A stretch of 64,000 nt of DNA from Agaricus subrufescens. Lineage: Eukaryota > Basidiomycota > Agaricomycetes > Agaricales > Agaricaceae. The stretch's first letter is position 1. Every line of letters begins with the position of its first letter. The stretch covers positions 3,348,001 to 3,412,000 of the forward strand of contig CM057060.1 of NCBI GenBank assembly GCA_029945375.1, written 5' to 3'. The position numbers and the translations under genes were made by a program. A model generated the notes under the pieces. The model did no database searches and had not been told where the DNA came from. It saw only the letters and a list, made by a program, of their open reading frames with translations. This document shows positions 53,775 through 64,000 of the stretch, piece after piece.

Positions 53775-55217
53775 TTAGGTTTTTATAATCGGTATCCCAC
53801 TTGTATCAAATTCCCCATTCTTGACTTTTCCAAGAAGGTTGTTCAGTTCTCTAAATTGTTCAATTTTATCCTTCCTCTTTAATAAAGAAGAAACGTGATT
53901 CAATTAGCCAGTCTTTTGTTGTAAGAAGCAGAAACTGACTTGGTATTTGACCACCCGACCAGATGTACTGGCTACTGCAAAAAACAAGGTCTCTTGAGGG
54001 AAATAAATCAAGTGTATTTTGGTGAGTGGTTAAATTATTTTTACCAGATGACTCGTAAACCATTTTGAACGGCTGTAAACCATACGTTGATGTCGACGAA
54101 GACGGCGTTCCTCTTGTTGTCGTCCATGATTCATGTACACCATTATTCACTTCGGTGTCGCTTCCTGGTTTGATCTGTTTACCATTCAGGATTTCACGGA
54201 CAATAATGGTTTGGAGAGAATATCAGATATACGTACTAAGATAAGCTGCGATCTGACAATTCGAGTGATCCCGAGGCCAACAAAACATAAGACGCGAGGC
54301 TGATTTTTCGAGATTTTTTCTAAGAGCTTAGGGACTGAAGAGGTCTGTTCGGCTTTCGAGAGTTCGTTTTGCTATATGGTTATACATCAATGCAAATTGG
54401 TTGTGAAGATGATTCGAAGCCGGACGTACTTCGGCCGTTGGCCTCGACACGAGATTGGTCTATTACGGTTTTTTAGTCAATATGATATGTAAGAGTATAT
54501 GTGTCACCAATCCGATAGAGAAACGTTCTGGAAGGGTCGCATCTTCTGTTGGTTTTAGGCGTTCAGTAGTTAGACCTATAAAGTAAAGCTCATCAAATTG
54601 ATCGATTGTGGAAGAAGTTTGGAACGCAAGTGAGACGTATCGACGCCATACCTGACTCATGCAAACAAATCCAGAAATGATTCGTTGGCCCGCCAAAATG
54701 GTGACCTATTTCTGCAGATCTTTGTCCTGGACTACATGGATACGCATCATTTCTGATCTTTGATGGGACACAAAGCGTACTTTATTCCACAAAATACGAC
54801 TAGACGTTAAAGTAAGGTTCGTAGTAAGAAAAGGTAGAAGGGCGAGGTATTACCATCCAAGTTAGGTCCTAAATAATCTTGGAGTGGTGTTAAATGGCTG
54901 TATTTTTCTTCTGGAGCGATGCCTCTCTTGACTTGACGGGATTTGCCTTTCAATGGTCTTTCTGAACGGGTCGGGGACGATAATTTGGCTCTTTTATTAC
55001 CAAGTTCGGACGTCGGGATCGGAATTGCTGATGATGATGGTAGGCCTGATCCGGTTTCGTTGCCGGCGATGTCGCTTGAAGTGCAGGATCGCTTTGCTGG
55101 CAGATTCCGAGGTGAAGTTTGTTTTTGAAAGGAGTACGCTGCAAGAGAGTTTTTGAATAACAGACGTGAGATGGAGCTGGCGGCTTGCTCGTCCTCGTCA
55201 AGATCCTCTGAGTTCAT
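53775..55217 (-). CDS. TDG/MUG-type uracil/thymine-DNA glycosylase 1
   Basis: This is a base-excision-repair enzyme of the TDG/MUG branch of the uracil-DNA glycosylase superfamily, expected to remove U or T from G mismatches in nuclear DNA. The ATG at 55215-55217 starts a ~100-residue Ser/Lys-rich N-terminal extension ending KRGIAPEEKYSHLTPLQDYL. Two splices then build VVFCGINPGQRSAEIGHHF, with the family motif GINPG and its catalytic Asn, followed by GPTNHFWICLHESG. Later exons give TTERLKPTEDATLPERFSIG, a TNLVSRPTAE block, the GLQPFKMVYES loop, and TLFFAVASTSGRVVKYQ in place of the SSSAR motif of animal TDG. The last exon starts RKDKIEQFRELNNLLGKVK and stops at 53775-53777. All introns splice in frame. 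A second copy lies at 61652. Confidence 0.87.
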
Positions 55218-55541
55218 CCTGTTGGTGATTGGTTAAGTGCTACGGCCCATCATTCCGTGCGTCATGGCGATTCACGATCACGTGTTATGTATTTCTCTAT
55301 TCCAGTCGATGTTTCGACATAGTGATGATTTCAATGTTCCCTGATTGACCAGTGAACAGCGAAGATACGAATTTCAACTGCATGTTCTGTTCTTGTATCT
55401 TACGCAAAAGTATGACGAATGATGATGACTGCACATTTTAGGTATATCACCGGGACGAAGCGCCTATTTCGGCATCTTGTTCGGTTTTTCGGCAACCATC
55501 ATCAACGTCTTTCAACCTCAACCTCAACTGTCTCCCACCAA
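55218..55541. promoter_or_regulatory. Divergent promoter, DNA glycosylase 1 / inhibitor
   Basis: This is a head-to-head interval between the glycosylase and the inhibitor gene. An in-frame upstream ATG for the inhibitor lies at 55419. No strong TATA box was seen. A CACGTG-like CACGTGTT lies near 55279. Confidence 0.4.
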
Positions 55542-56165
55542 ATGTCCGACATACTGGAGGTTGTAGAATCCTTTGAGCCAGACCAACCACTCCTTACAGG
55601 TCTTTACACTATTCGCACAGTTCCATCCCTTCAAATCGTTGGTCGAAATATCGTTGAGGAAGACTCGTATGGCCCTAAAGGCATAAACGGTCAACCACTA
55701 GGAGTGCCCATAAACGACAATACGACATTTCTATTACGACGCGTTGGAGGGAATACCTTTTTTATTTCATGTGGAAGGGATGGTGGACGTGTAGTTGAAA
55801 TGGAAGGCAAGATTGTTGCTGTGTTTAGTGAGATTCCGGAGGACCCGTTCGAATATTTCGTGAATCCACGATGGATAATTCAACAGCAACCGCAGCACGG
55901 GGATGATATCTACACGTAAGTAATTCACCCCCTCTTTTGTGAAGCCAATTCAGTGGGTCGTAGGATTGAGTCGGAGAACGGGTATTGGGGGTGGGCTATG
56001 CCAACTGAGAATCCTCAATATACGCCTGTAAGTGCCACACGCCAGGCTGGGGTTCACAGCTAACCAACTTGGCGTTAGATTCGAGTCCGGCAGCTGACCG
56101 CTACAGCGACAATGCCACCTCGATACCCGCCGAATCAACTATGGGTGATCGAGAGGGTTGGATGA
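55542..56165 (+). CDS. Probable beta-trefoil protease inhibitor (I66/mycospin-like)
   Basis: Exons 55542-55915, 55964-56027 and 56079-56165 encode 174 residues. The start MSDILEVVESFEPD is chosen because known family members are cytosolic and about 150 residues long. An upstream in-frame ATG at 55419 would add a 41-residue extension. The sequence LLTGLYTIRTVPSLQIVGRN, then EEDSYGPKGINGQPLGV, a middle of alternating short strands, and a closing YPPNQLWVIERVG resemble the serine-protease-inhibitor family I66 of basidiomycetes. The family pattern is a GxYxI-R start, a GRN-xxED turn and a final W-x-IE. No signal peptide or membrane segment is present. Such proteins are thought to deter grazers or regulate endogenous proteases (family knowledge). 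The assignment rests on pattern memory, and another beta-trefoil family is possible. Confidence 0.6.
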
Positions 56166-57940
56166 TACCATGTAGTTCGATGAGATGTACTATTAGTACA
56201 ACGGGCCGAATAGACTTGATGGTTTGTTGTCATAAACTTCAACTTGTAAGCGCGTCATGATCACGTGAAAGCAGAGTTGATCGTCGTTCGAGGTACGTCC
56301 ACACGCACCCACAAGGACACTCATTGACATCAATCAGATCATTTTTAGAGGTATTTGAGGAGGCGACAGCACTATCGCTTGCATAAAGTCCTGCAGCTCT
56401 GTCTGAGTAGGCCGATCGGGACCAACGGTTATCATCTCTGGTGTACATTGCCAATGGAGTCTGTCCTACCTTTTAAGGCTCAGCCCCGCATCAACAACCA
56501 TCTCTCCTTTCCCCGTTACTCCGGTCTAGTCGTGCGCCAGATGCAGGTGGTGTTTTGGTGTCCGAATAGAGATCCACATTCGAGGCTTATCAGCACTAAT
56601 AGCTTAGATTCGCACCAGAAAATGGGGTATTCGGGTCAGAGAACATGGAGCGGGGGGGACCGAATGGGGCGCTGAGTAACGAGCGAGCTGTCGGCGAGCA
56701 AAAGGGATCATAGAGGCTATTTTCCTCTCCACTAAAATGTGACCCCGCTAATGTCAAGATAGTGGCCCTACATTTCTGCCTTCAAGGCTAAGGTGCTGTT
56801 TTTTGTTTTTTTTTCTGATTGACTTTCGGCGATTATAGCCTTGTTCATTCATCAAAGTCCTCCAGATCCGGACCAACAGCGAAAACTGCTCAAGCGGTAT
56901 TGGCAATGCGTACAATATTGAGAGTGACAAACTACAGGGTGTGTGGCGCGAGGACAGTCCGGGAATCCTTTGCGCTGGTGCAATGAACAACACGGGGAAG
57001 CCAAGACTAGGCCAAAGGTCAGGGCCGGATCTCATTCCATTCATGAAATTCCTTGACACCTGAGTGGTACTCGCTCTGCATACCTCGCTTACATCGTCCA
57101 CATGATTCCCCCTCCAGAGTGAGTCTTAGTTCCTCCGACATTGATAGCGCTAATCCATTACCATAATTGAGTGTATTATGTACAAGGTGATGGGAAATTG
57201 ATCATGGGAAGTTGGTCGAGCAGAGGCCCGATGGCAAAGGGCCTCTCGGTACCAATGGCCCAACCTTGGGTAATCCCAGAATTCTATGAGGCGAGGCAAC
57301 CATAACGGTATCCCAACTCAGTGATAATCTGGAAGGCACTTACGATATCTCCAGATTAGAGTACACTATTCTCGCGGTCTGTCATATTCTAGGCCAAGTC
57401 CGGGTCTCAGAAGGACAAATTTCGAAGCAATTGCTTTCCAAATCCCTTGGTGTGTGAAGACCGATGCGGACAGCCGAAAAACAGGGACGGAAGAATATGG
57501 TTTTGCTTTACGGCATTGTCAAGATACATCTTGCCAGATCCAATCGAAAAACCTCCAGGAGTCGCGAGTCAGTCCCCTAACCCACTCAGCGAGTGAGTAG
57601 AACTTGTGGATTTCAGCGTGGAACGAAAAGAGAGTAGTAGGACTCCTTCTTGAATGGCGGACAAATTCATTGTAGCGGAGTGATGGAGTCGGATCTAGCG
57701 TCAGATTGAAAGTTTGAAGATGTTTACGCAGTTCTGGATCTCCAACTCCGCTTACATCCATATGGACCTTAAAAATATCAGGTCAAAGCTGACTTGCATT
57801 TCGACCGCCATCCAATCCTCCACTGTCCCTTCTGCCACTTCTCTCCCAGCTTTTTAAGAGCCTCGGAAATCCCCCACAACCCCCTATTTTTTTTATCCCT
57901 GATTTTCCTCGGACTTTTACGGCTTGATATTTGAAGCATT
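56166..57940. other. 1.8-kb spacer
   Basis: No recognisable gene is seen. A minus-strand open frame at 57519-57761 (80 residues) has protein-like composition but no family motif. The right end should include the MFS 2 promoter, including a T-rich stretch near 57888-57900. Confidence 0.4.
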
Positions 57941-59995
57941 ATGTCAGGAGTCGACGATAGGACGCCCCTGTTGAAGCATGATATCAGGGAGGAAGACCTC
58001 GTCTTTCAGAGGTTTTCATCATCTCGAAAGAAAATTATAGTCGCCATTGTCTCATGGGGAGGGTTGGTTCCTTGTAAGTACTCATACTTTAATTCTTGTC
58101 GATCTCTCCTGACACGCTGTACAGTTTTCACTTCTGGCACATTTATTCCGTCGATACCCCAGATTGCCAAGGAGCTTGAGACAAGTGGAGAAGCCGTAAG
58201 GTGATTACTTTCCTTAATTTTCTTGAGATCCGGTGTCTCACATGCGCATGTCAACTAGTTTCGCTGTCAGTATATACATTCTTGCTGCAGCTCTTGGGTC
58301 TCTCATAGGATCTGCATATGCGTCGTTCTGTGTGTTATTCCATTCGTCCATGCACACGTTTTAATCGGCGATATTAATGCATTTTAAAGATGGTCGCCGG
58401 CCAGCATACCTTTACTCGCTCCCAGTGATGGTGTTGGGTTCCATCGGAGTAGCTAGGGCACGGTCTGTGCAGGAACTCTTGGTTTTTCGATTTTTACAAG
58501 CCATGGGAGCATCTCCTGGAACATCCGTTGGCTTTGGGGTCATCGGAGATATCTATCGCCTCGAAGAACGAGGCCGCGCTATGGGTAGCTATTACGGTGT
58601 AAGTTATGCTTTTGACAGAAGTTATATTTGTTCAAACTCTAACATCTTGTATCAGGCTACGCTTTTAGGGCTGGCGTTGGCGCCCTTGATTGGAGGTATG
58701 CTTCCACAAATTATTACGACGCCGATTAGCTAAGGTGCTGTTTTCCAAGGTTTCTTTGCGTATCATTTCTCTTGGAGAGCTTTACATGTCTCTCTTGCCG
58801 GTTTTGCGTTGGCGGCGTTCCTATGTGTATTATTTTATTTTCCTGAAACGTCGCATCCAGACTCCCGAGGATTGGATCAATATGAACGTGAAGGGGGCGT
58901 ACATCCTTCTTGGAGGCCTTTTATCTTAAATCCATTCTCTCAGCTTGGGATGCTACGGAGTCCCTCGATTCTTGCAGTGGTAAGTTAAATTTGGTTTATG
59001 ACGTCAGGTTACGCATAACATTTATCATTCACTTATTTTAGTCGTTGGGCAGCTTCTTGGTGCTCCAATGTGATTTCGGTGAGTGCATGTATGGGTTTGG
59101 TGTTCCTGCTTAAGCTATACTTGTCGTCTAGTGCTTCTTGTTCCACTTGCGTATACCATTGTGAGTAATGTCAAGAGTGTCTTCAGCTGCCTTCTCACTG
59201 GTGACAGGGGAGTCGCTATGGCATCACTAATGAAACCATAATTGGTGCTCTCTTTCTGCCTTGCGGCATCGGAAACACTAGTAAGTACACACGTCTGACG
59301 CATCGTGTAGGGGACAAACCTGATTTCATACATCTAGTCGGTGCACCTCTTTCGGGTTGGATTTCGGATCTTGTACTTGTCCGCTCAATGAAAAAACGCG
59401 GTTATTGGTATCCGGAAGATCGACTTCGTGCCACTCTTTTTGGGCTCTTTTTACCGATTGCCGTCGTCCTGTCTGCCGTGATAACGACATACGTTCCTGG
59501 TCCCTTGGGGTTAGTCGGGAATATGGCATGTCTGTTCTTCACTGGTGTTGCTGTGAGTTTCGCTCCAGACCATTTACATTAGGTGAAGTCTCGAAACTAA
59601 ATATTGGAAAAGGTTGATATCGTGCTAACACCTTGCGGTGCTTACGTTGTCGATATATTACATTCTAAAAGTGCCGAAAGTGCCGCTGTCATAAAGTGAG
59701 ATACTCAATTTTCGACTGTTATAATCAGGTTGCTTATCATATCCACAGTGCTTTCCGGTACCTTGCTTTATCGTTCGGAACGGCGGCGATCCTACCATCA
59801 GTTAATGTATTGGGTCATGTCGCGACGAATAGCATATCAGCTTTGTTATCTTGTTTGGGATTTCTGTGGGTCTTCGTTCCTTTTGCGTGGGTGAGGGCGA
59901 ATACTGATCCTAAGCTGTTTGATAGGGTCTTGTGGATAACTATACAATTTGGTGATTCTATGAGAGCTTGGATCAATATTGGATATTCAGTATAG
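57941..59995 (+). CDS. MFS transporter 2 (DHA1-like)
   Basis: This is a paralogue of MFS 1 with the same motif order. MSGVDDRTPLLKHDIREEDL starts it, then KKIIVAIVSWGGLVPC ends exon 1. Helices continue through FAVSIYILAAALGSLIGSAY and LPVMVLGSIGVARARSVQ. The inter-helix motif GVIGDIYRLEERGRAMGSYYG follows, then FPETSHPDSRGL. An exon joined near 58749 restores GFFAYHFSWRALHVSL. The second half contains GALFLPCGIGNTIGAPLSGW, LPIAVVLSAVITTYVPGPLG and VDIVLTPCGAYVVDILHSKS, then FRYLALSFGTAAILPSVNVL. The frame closes at 59993-59995, or slightly earlier if a last intron is used. About a dozen introns splice in frame, so the gene looks intact. The substrate is unknown. It lies on the opposite strand to MFS 1, with DNA glycosylase 2 downstream. 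Confidence 0.85.
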
Positions 59996-60529
59996 ATGAA
60001 TATCCATCCTAGAATGTGGCTTCGTGCCACCCGAACTCTTGATTGTGATCATTAATCCATGTATCTAAATATTTTGGCTACCGCAGCTGTCAAAACATCC
60101 TAAACGATGGTCTGTCAAATATGGTTTATCGTGATCCAGATCGATATTATTGCTGGTGTCAGGAGCTGCCAAATGTCATCAATAACAATAAACCCACAAT
60201 CTTATCTAAGTTGACTATGAGTTTGTGAGCAAAAAAAATGATTGTGCTTATTGCACACGTAAGGGTCTGTAATGCAAAACCCTCCATTCAAGATCTTCGC
60301 AGGTACTGAATCAAGCTCTCCTGGCGCGTGCTGCATCTTGCACTAGCCCTGCACAATACTCCATAGCTCGACTCCCTAGGTAGCGGATCTTATTGACCCT
60401 GACGGAGGGCGTCATTGATTCGGTCATAGAAACGTAATCGGATCAGAAATCTGACAGGGGCACTGTGTATTACATACGCGATTTCAAAGCCTCAAACTTT
60501 CTTTCTTTCCTCTCCCGCCCCCAAGCCTC
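59996..60529. other. Spacer between MFS 2 and small membrane protein
   Basis: There is no gene. The 60470-60529 pyrimidine-rich stretch (CTTTCTTTCC) directly before the next ATG is typical of a fungal core promoter. Confidence 0.4.
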
Positions 60530-61451
60530 ATGTCTCCGTCCTCTGCGTCTTCACATATTGCTTTGCTAGTGGAAAATGTATCTCCTGTGGCTGAAGAAGT
60601 CAGGAGTAGTGGCTACGACGACCTTGAACGCGCATATAAGGACCCATCTGGACGCGCCGGCTCATTCCCGAATTTCAGTAAATTTGCAAAGGAATGGGAA
60701 AATGTCTGCAAAACCTTTACTGGACGCTTCAAATCATATTTGGTAGTGGGCGGAGTGGTCGCTGGGTAAGAGTCCGTCGTTTCTTTTCATACATACTGAC
60801 TGATATCATGCAGAGCAAACTACGGAATATCAAGAGTTACAGGAGTCATGGAAAATCCCCTTACTAAACTCTTATCCATGACCCCTGCTGTGTTCATTTT
60901 CTATAGCTTGCTGGCTAGCTGTTTCTTCTCCTACGTGATATCATTCGTTCAGGATCCCGTCTGCGGGCTAGGAATGATATTCGTGAGTCACCATACCTTC
61001 CCCTTCTGTTTGGACTCCTTGACATAAATTCACTAAAGTCAGCTTCGGAGAAGGGACAAAATGGTCGAGAAACGTTTATCAATATGTGGAAGAAGGTTGA
61101 ACGTCTACCTACAACCTATATGCAGCTGTTCGTCCTAAATATTCATAGTGAATCGAGAGACTGATCGCACAACTGTTAGATCCCTTGTTGCAAGCGTGGC
61201 CGTTCACGCTCTGACTGTTAAAGAAGATCTCCATCTCCATCCTCGTGCCTTTGAAGCGGGAGACCTAGTCGTTTGGGGCGCGTTCGTCCTTGGTTCGATT
61301 CCACTCATTTCAGCATTGTGAGTGTACTACTCTCGAGGTTCCAGTGGATTGATAACACCTTATCGTAACTCATAGCAACGCTGTTCAGCGGGAGGTGGCC
61401 CGGGCTTTGGAGAGCAACAATCCAAATTACGCAAAATTACGCAAGGCGTAA
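60530..61451 (+). CDS. Small multi-pass membrane protein, unknown function
   Basis: I do not recognise the family. The ATG at 60530 begins MSPSSASSHIALLVENVSPV; a soluble segment with FAKEWENVCKTFTGRFKSYL follows. Splicing at 60765 continues GANYGISRVTGVMENP. Likely membrane helices are LVVGGVVAG (weak), TPAVFIFYSLLASCFFSYVI and LVVWGAFVLGSIPLISAF. Between them lies a hydrophilic loop with FINMWKKVELNRETDRTTV, obtained with a 52-base intron starting at GTCTAC. The last exon reads NAVQREVARALESNNPNYAK and stops at 61449-61451. The chain is about 230 residues with about four short introns. In-frame splicing and a good start context support a real gene. Topology suggests an organelle or ER membrane protein, but no function is inferred. 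Confidence 0.7.
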
Positions 61452-61651
61452 GATCCTAAAATGTCATTACATCGGTCGTAGACATATAAGACTTTTTTTT
61501 CGGGTTCAATTACATACTGTACAAGTGAAGGGTCAAATTGAGGGCATTGCTTTATTTGTCAGTCTCGTTGGGAAAGACGGCTGTTTCATAGCGCACGTGA
61601 TCGCGAAACGGACTTTTATTTGTTTCTTTTTCCCCCTAACCTGCAATTACT

Positions 61652-62830
61652 ATGCCCCGCGAACCGTCCACCTCCTCAAAAGTGGCACGGACTTCAAAGG
61701 CAAAAAGAGGCGTTGCCCCGCCGGAGAAATACGCCCACCTAAATCCACTGAGGGACCATCTCGCAGACAATCTAGACAGTAGGTCCTCATTTGTTTGAAC
61801 CATGTTCGGCACATCTCAACAGCACGCCTCAAATTTAGTTGTGTTTTGTGGTATCAAGTCAATTTTTCATCATCCACGTTTTTCTCTTAGCTCATTTCCC
61901 TTTTTTGTCGCTTCCTAGTCCAGGACAGAAATCGGCTCAACTTGGACATCACTTTTGTGCATCTACAAACCAGTTCTGGGCCTGTCTTCATGAATCCGGT
62001 ATCAATCACGGTGCTGACTTGAATGTACCATCATTTTATAACGACAACTTTACTTTTAGGGTTAACGACAGAGAAGTTGCGCCCGGTGGAAGATTCCACT
62101 CTACCAGCGCGTTTCTCAATCGGCTTGGTAGGTGGACGCACCACTTGGCTCTTGATTGGGACACTGACTTATAAATAGACTGATCTTGTTGTTCGGCCAA
62201 CAGCCGAGGTAGGCCATTTGTCGAGATCACGATGTTTGTCATTGATTCGTCATAGCAAAGTGAACTAACTCGCGCCGAACAAAGATCCTCGGTCCCAGAT
62301 CTTTTAGAAAAAATCAAGCTATACAAACCTCGGATTGTATGCTTTGTCGGGCTTGGAATCACTGAGGTTTTCAGGAAGAGGGTGGTACCTGTTCGTACTT
62401 CCGTTTGTTCTCTCATTCTGTGTCTGAATTATCTTTCTTTTGGCAACCAGAAATCTAGAAAGAAAGCAGGCACGAAGGATGATGTCTTAGCCCCAGCGTA
62501 CGGTTTGGAACCTTACAAACTTGTTCACGATACAGCCGGAACTGGTGGAGTTTTCATTTCGGCGTTCGTGGGGAGTAGCAGGCTAATTGTTGTCACACGT
62601 CTAGAAACTCTGTTCTTCTCGGTGGTCAACACATCCGGCCGAGTTACACAATATCTCGTTAGTTTTATTTTTGTATAATCAAACTCGGATGAACTTGAAC
62701 TAAATTTTTTTTCTAGAAAAAAGACAAAATCCAACAGTTCCGCGAAGTAAAACTACTTTCGGAACAGGTCAAGGAAGGAGGGTTTGACTCGAGCGAGATA
62801 ATGGTGTTGAATCTTGAAGGATTGCTGTGA
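61652..62830 (+). CDS. TDG/MUG-type uracil/thymine-DNA glycosylase 2
   Basis: This is the second copy of the TDG/MUG-type glycosylase. The ATG at 61652 gives MPREPSTSSKVARTSKAKRG, then VAPPEKYAHLNPLRDHLADN. Its N-terminal extension is only about 40 residues, shorter than in copy 1. Two splices form IVFCGINPGQKSAQLGHHF, again with the GINPG catalytic Asn, then STNQFWACLHESG. Further exons give TTEKLRPVEDSTLPARFSIG, TDLVVRPTAE, SVPDLLEKIKLYKPRIVCFV and the AYGLEPYKLVHDTAG loop. An intron within 62540-62605 leads to TLFFSVVNTSGRVTQYL. The final exon KKDKIQQFREVKLLSEQVKE ends at 62828-62830. It could be mistaken for a broken gene because several introns are open in frame, but each has usable splice sites. 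Expected role is base-excision repair in the nucleus. Confidence 0.85.
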
Positions 62831-63267
62831 CTGGCAGTAGTCATATAGATGGTATCTCACAATCAGCCCCTTGCTCTTCGAGCATGAAAATGCAATAGGA
62901 AGTGGACCAGAGACCCAAGCTATCAACTGAGCGTACACATTTGGTAGAAGGCCTGGTGCCCATCGAAGCAACCATAATTCCGCCGGGTCACCGGAATCGA
63001 TCACTAAACTGGAGGCGATCCGATCGTCAATTCATAATTATCTCGCGATGCTCACACACCAATTTATAACTATCTCGCGACGCTCACGCACCCTGTAATT
63101 GTCGGCACCCCGAGTCTTATTGGATCCTTGTAACACAGTTTTACAAACTTTCAATTCATGCAAAGATAGTTATTAGCCTCTAAGTCGTCGAGGCTCGGTC
63201 ATTAATCCAATTATACTTAGTTGAGAAAGATATTGTATTAGGATAGTCGTATATGCACCTATCCACT
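62831..63267. other. Convergent spacer
   Basis: This is 3'-to-3' spacer between DNA glycosylase 2 and the caleosin gene. A near-duplicate pair of words, (C)AATTyATAAnTATCTCGCGAyGCTCAC, occurs at about 63028-63053 and 63060-63086. No gene was seen. Confidence 0.4.
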
Positions 63268-64000
63268 CTAATTCTGACATTTGGGAGATTTTCTTCTGGA
63301 AATCTTATAGAAAATGGATCCCTACATGACCCCTTGTCAAACCACGATGGGAGAGGAATGTCTATATCAACTCACATCATAGATGGCGAGGACGTCCTCT
63401 TTACTCAAATGTCCGTCCTCTGGCCAGATCATATAGTAGGACGCCCACCACTCGAAAACGGCTGCGGACCAACCAAACTGGAAAAATGCACTCAGCACCG
63501 ATAGTTGGTGTATAAAGTCGTCGGAACCACTTACAGGATCAAAACCATTCATGTTTCCATGAATCATACGCACGCCTTCCCAAAATGAAAGCGCCTCGTG
63601 TGGCGGTTGGGAATACATGTCAAAAATATAGTTGAATCGTTTCTCATCAAATTCTCCGGTTGTCGTGTATGCCTCTGTGTCGGAGCCATGTTTGGCCTTT
63701 GGATTCCACATAAGTACGTTACTTTACGTTATCTTGGGAGTAGCTACTCACCCGATGCATATGACGGATCTTCAAACGAAAAAATACATCGGGGATCCAA
63801 GTTCCCCACGTCAGATAAGAAAATCCTCCGTGGATCACGAGGACTGAAACAATAGCCCAGAAGAGATTGAAGTCAAGTTTTCTAACGCCATGAAACCTAT
63901 CCATTCCATTCACGGTGAACTCTATATTTATCATTGGCACCTTGGGAGCGAAGCCACTGACTTACGTATCTATTGGCCATATGACACCATCACCATCGGG
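63268..64000 (-). CDS. Caleosin / peroxygenase (partial, runs off window)
   Basis: Caleosins are calcium- and heme-binding lipid-droplet or ER proteins, many acting as peroxygenases on fatty-acid hydroperoxides. The N-terminal part lies beyond the window. At the edge PDGDGVIWPIDT shows the acidic EF-hand loop. After an intron (about 63891-63963) comes FHGVRKLDFNLFWAIVSVLV with the membrane-hairpin region, then WIPDVFFRLKIRHMHR. The next exon carries KHGSDTEAYTTTGEF and FNYIFDMYSQPPHEALSFWE. Then WSAAVFEWWASYYMIWPEDG leads to LSKEDVLAIYD. The last splice gives GSIFYKI, the expected C-terminal motif, then a basic tail that stops at 63268-63270. These are strong family matches; no lesion is visible in the part present. 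Confidence 0.9.

Noticed and set aside
61652..62830. DNA glycosylase 2 as a pseudogene
   Set aside because: Open introns fuse to exons and look like nonsense protein, but every break has a usable GT-AG intron and the catalytic motif is preserved.

Overview
The window reads as nuclear DNA of a mushroom-forming basidiomycete (Agaricomycetes). The genes carry many short introns of about 50-60 bases with GTNNGT donors, and they lie on both strands without operons. The gene families also fit: aryl-alcohol-oxidase-type GMC enzymes, long unspecific peroxygenases, F-box proteins, a probable I66-type (mycospin-like) inhibitor, Argonaute and a caleosin. Exon structures below were worked out by hand from splice sites and family motifs; no database search was possible.

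Layout. 1-7.2 kb: a tandem pair of GMC oxidoreductases on the minus strand, the distal copy a pseudogene. 8.2-15.1 kb: two divergently transcribed peroxygenase genes about 3.8 kb apart. 15-27.9 kb: a gene-poor stretch holding one small Pro-rich ORF and an array of about five ~150-base repeats. 27.9-40.2 kb: two F-box genes flanking a recent 2.0-kb tandem duplication of a zinc alcohol dehydrogenase (both copies intact, one unit carrying an 864-base insertion) and a flavin monooxygenase. A 543-base hAT-like foldback element sits in the monooxygenase upstream region. 40.8-50 kb: a compact housekeeping block of ATG101, a J-domain protein, Argonaute and a long-chain acyl-CoA synthetase. 51.3-62.8 kb: two MFS transporters and two TDG/MUG-type DNA glycosylases (each family in duplicate), plus a probable protease inhibitor and a small membrane protein. 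63.3 kb to the end: a caleosin that runs off the window.

How they may work together. The secreted GMC alcohol oxidase should make H2O2, and the two secreted peroxygenases next to it consume H2O2 to oxygenate aromatic and aliphatic compounds, so the left end looks like an oxidative cluster. The ADH pair and the monooxygenase, all on the minus strand, could act on the same alcohol/carbonyl substrates. The rest is core cell biology (autophagy, small-RNA silencing, lipid activation, base-excision repair).
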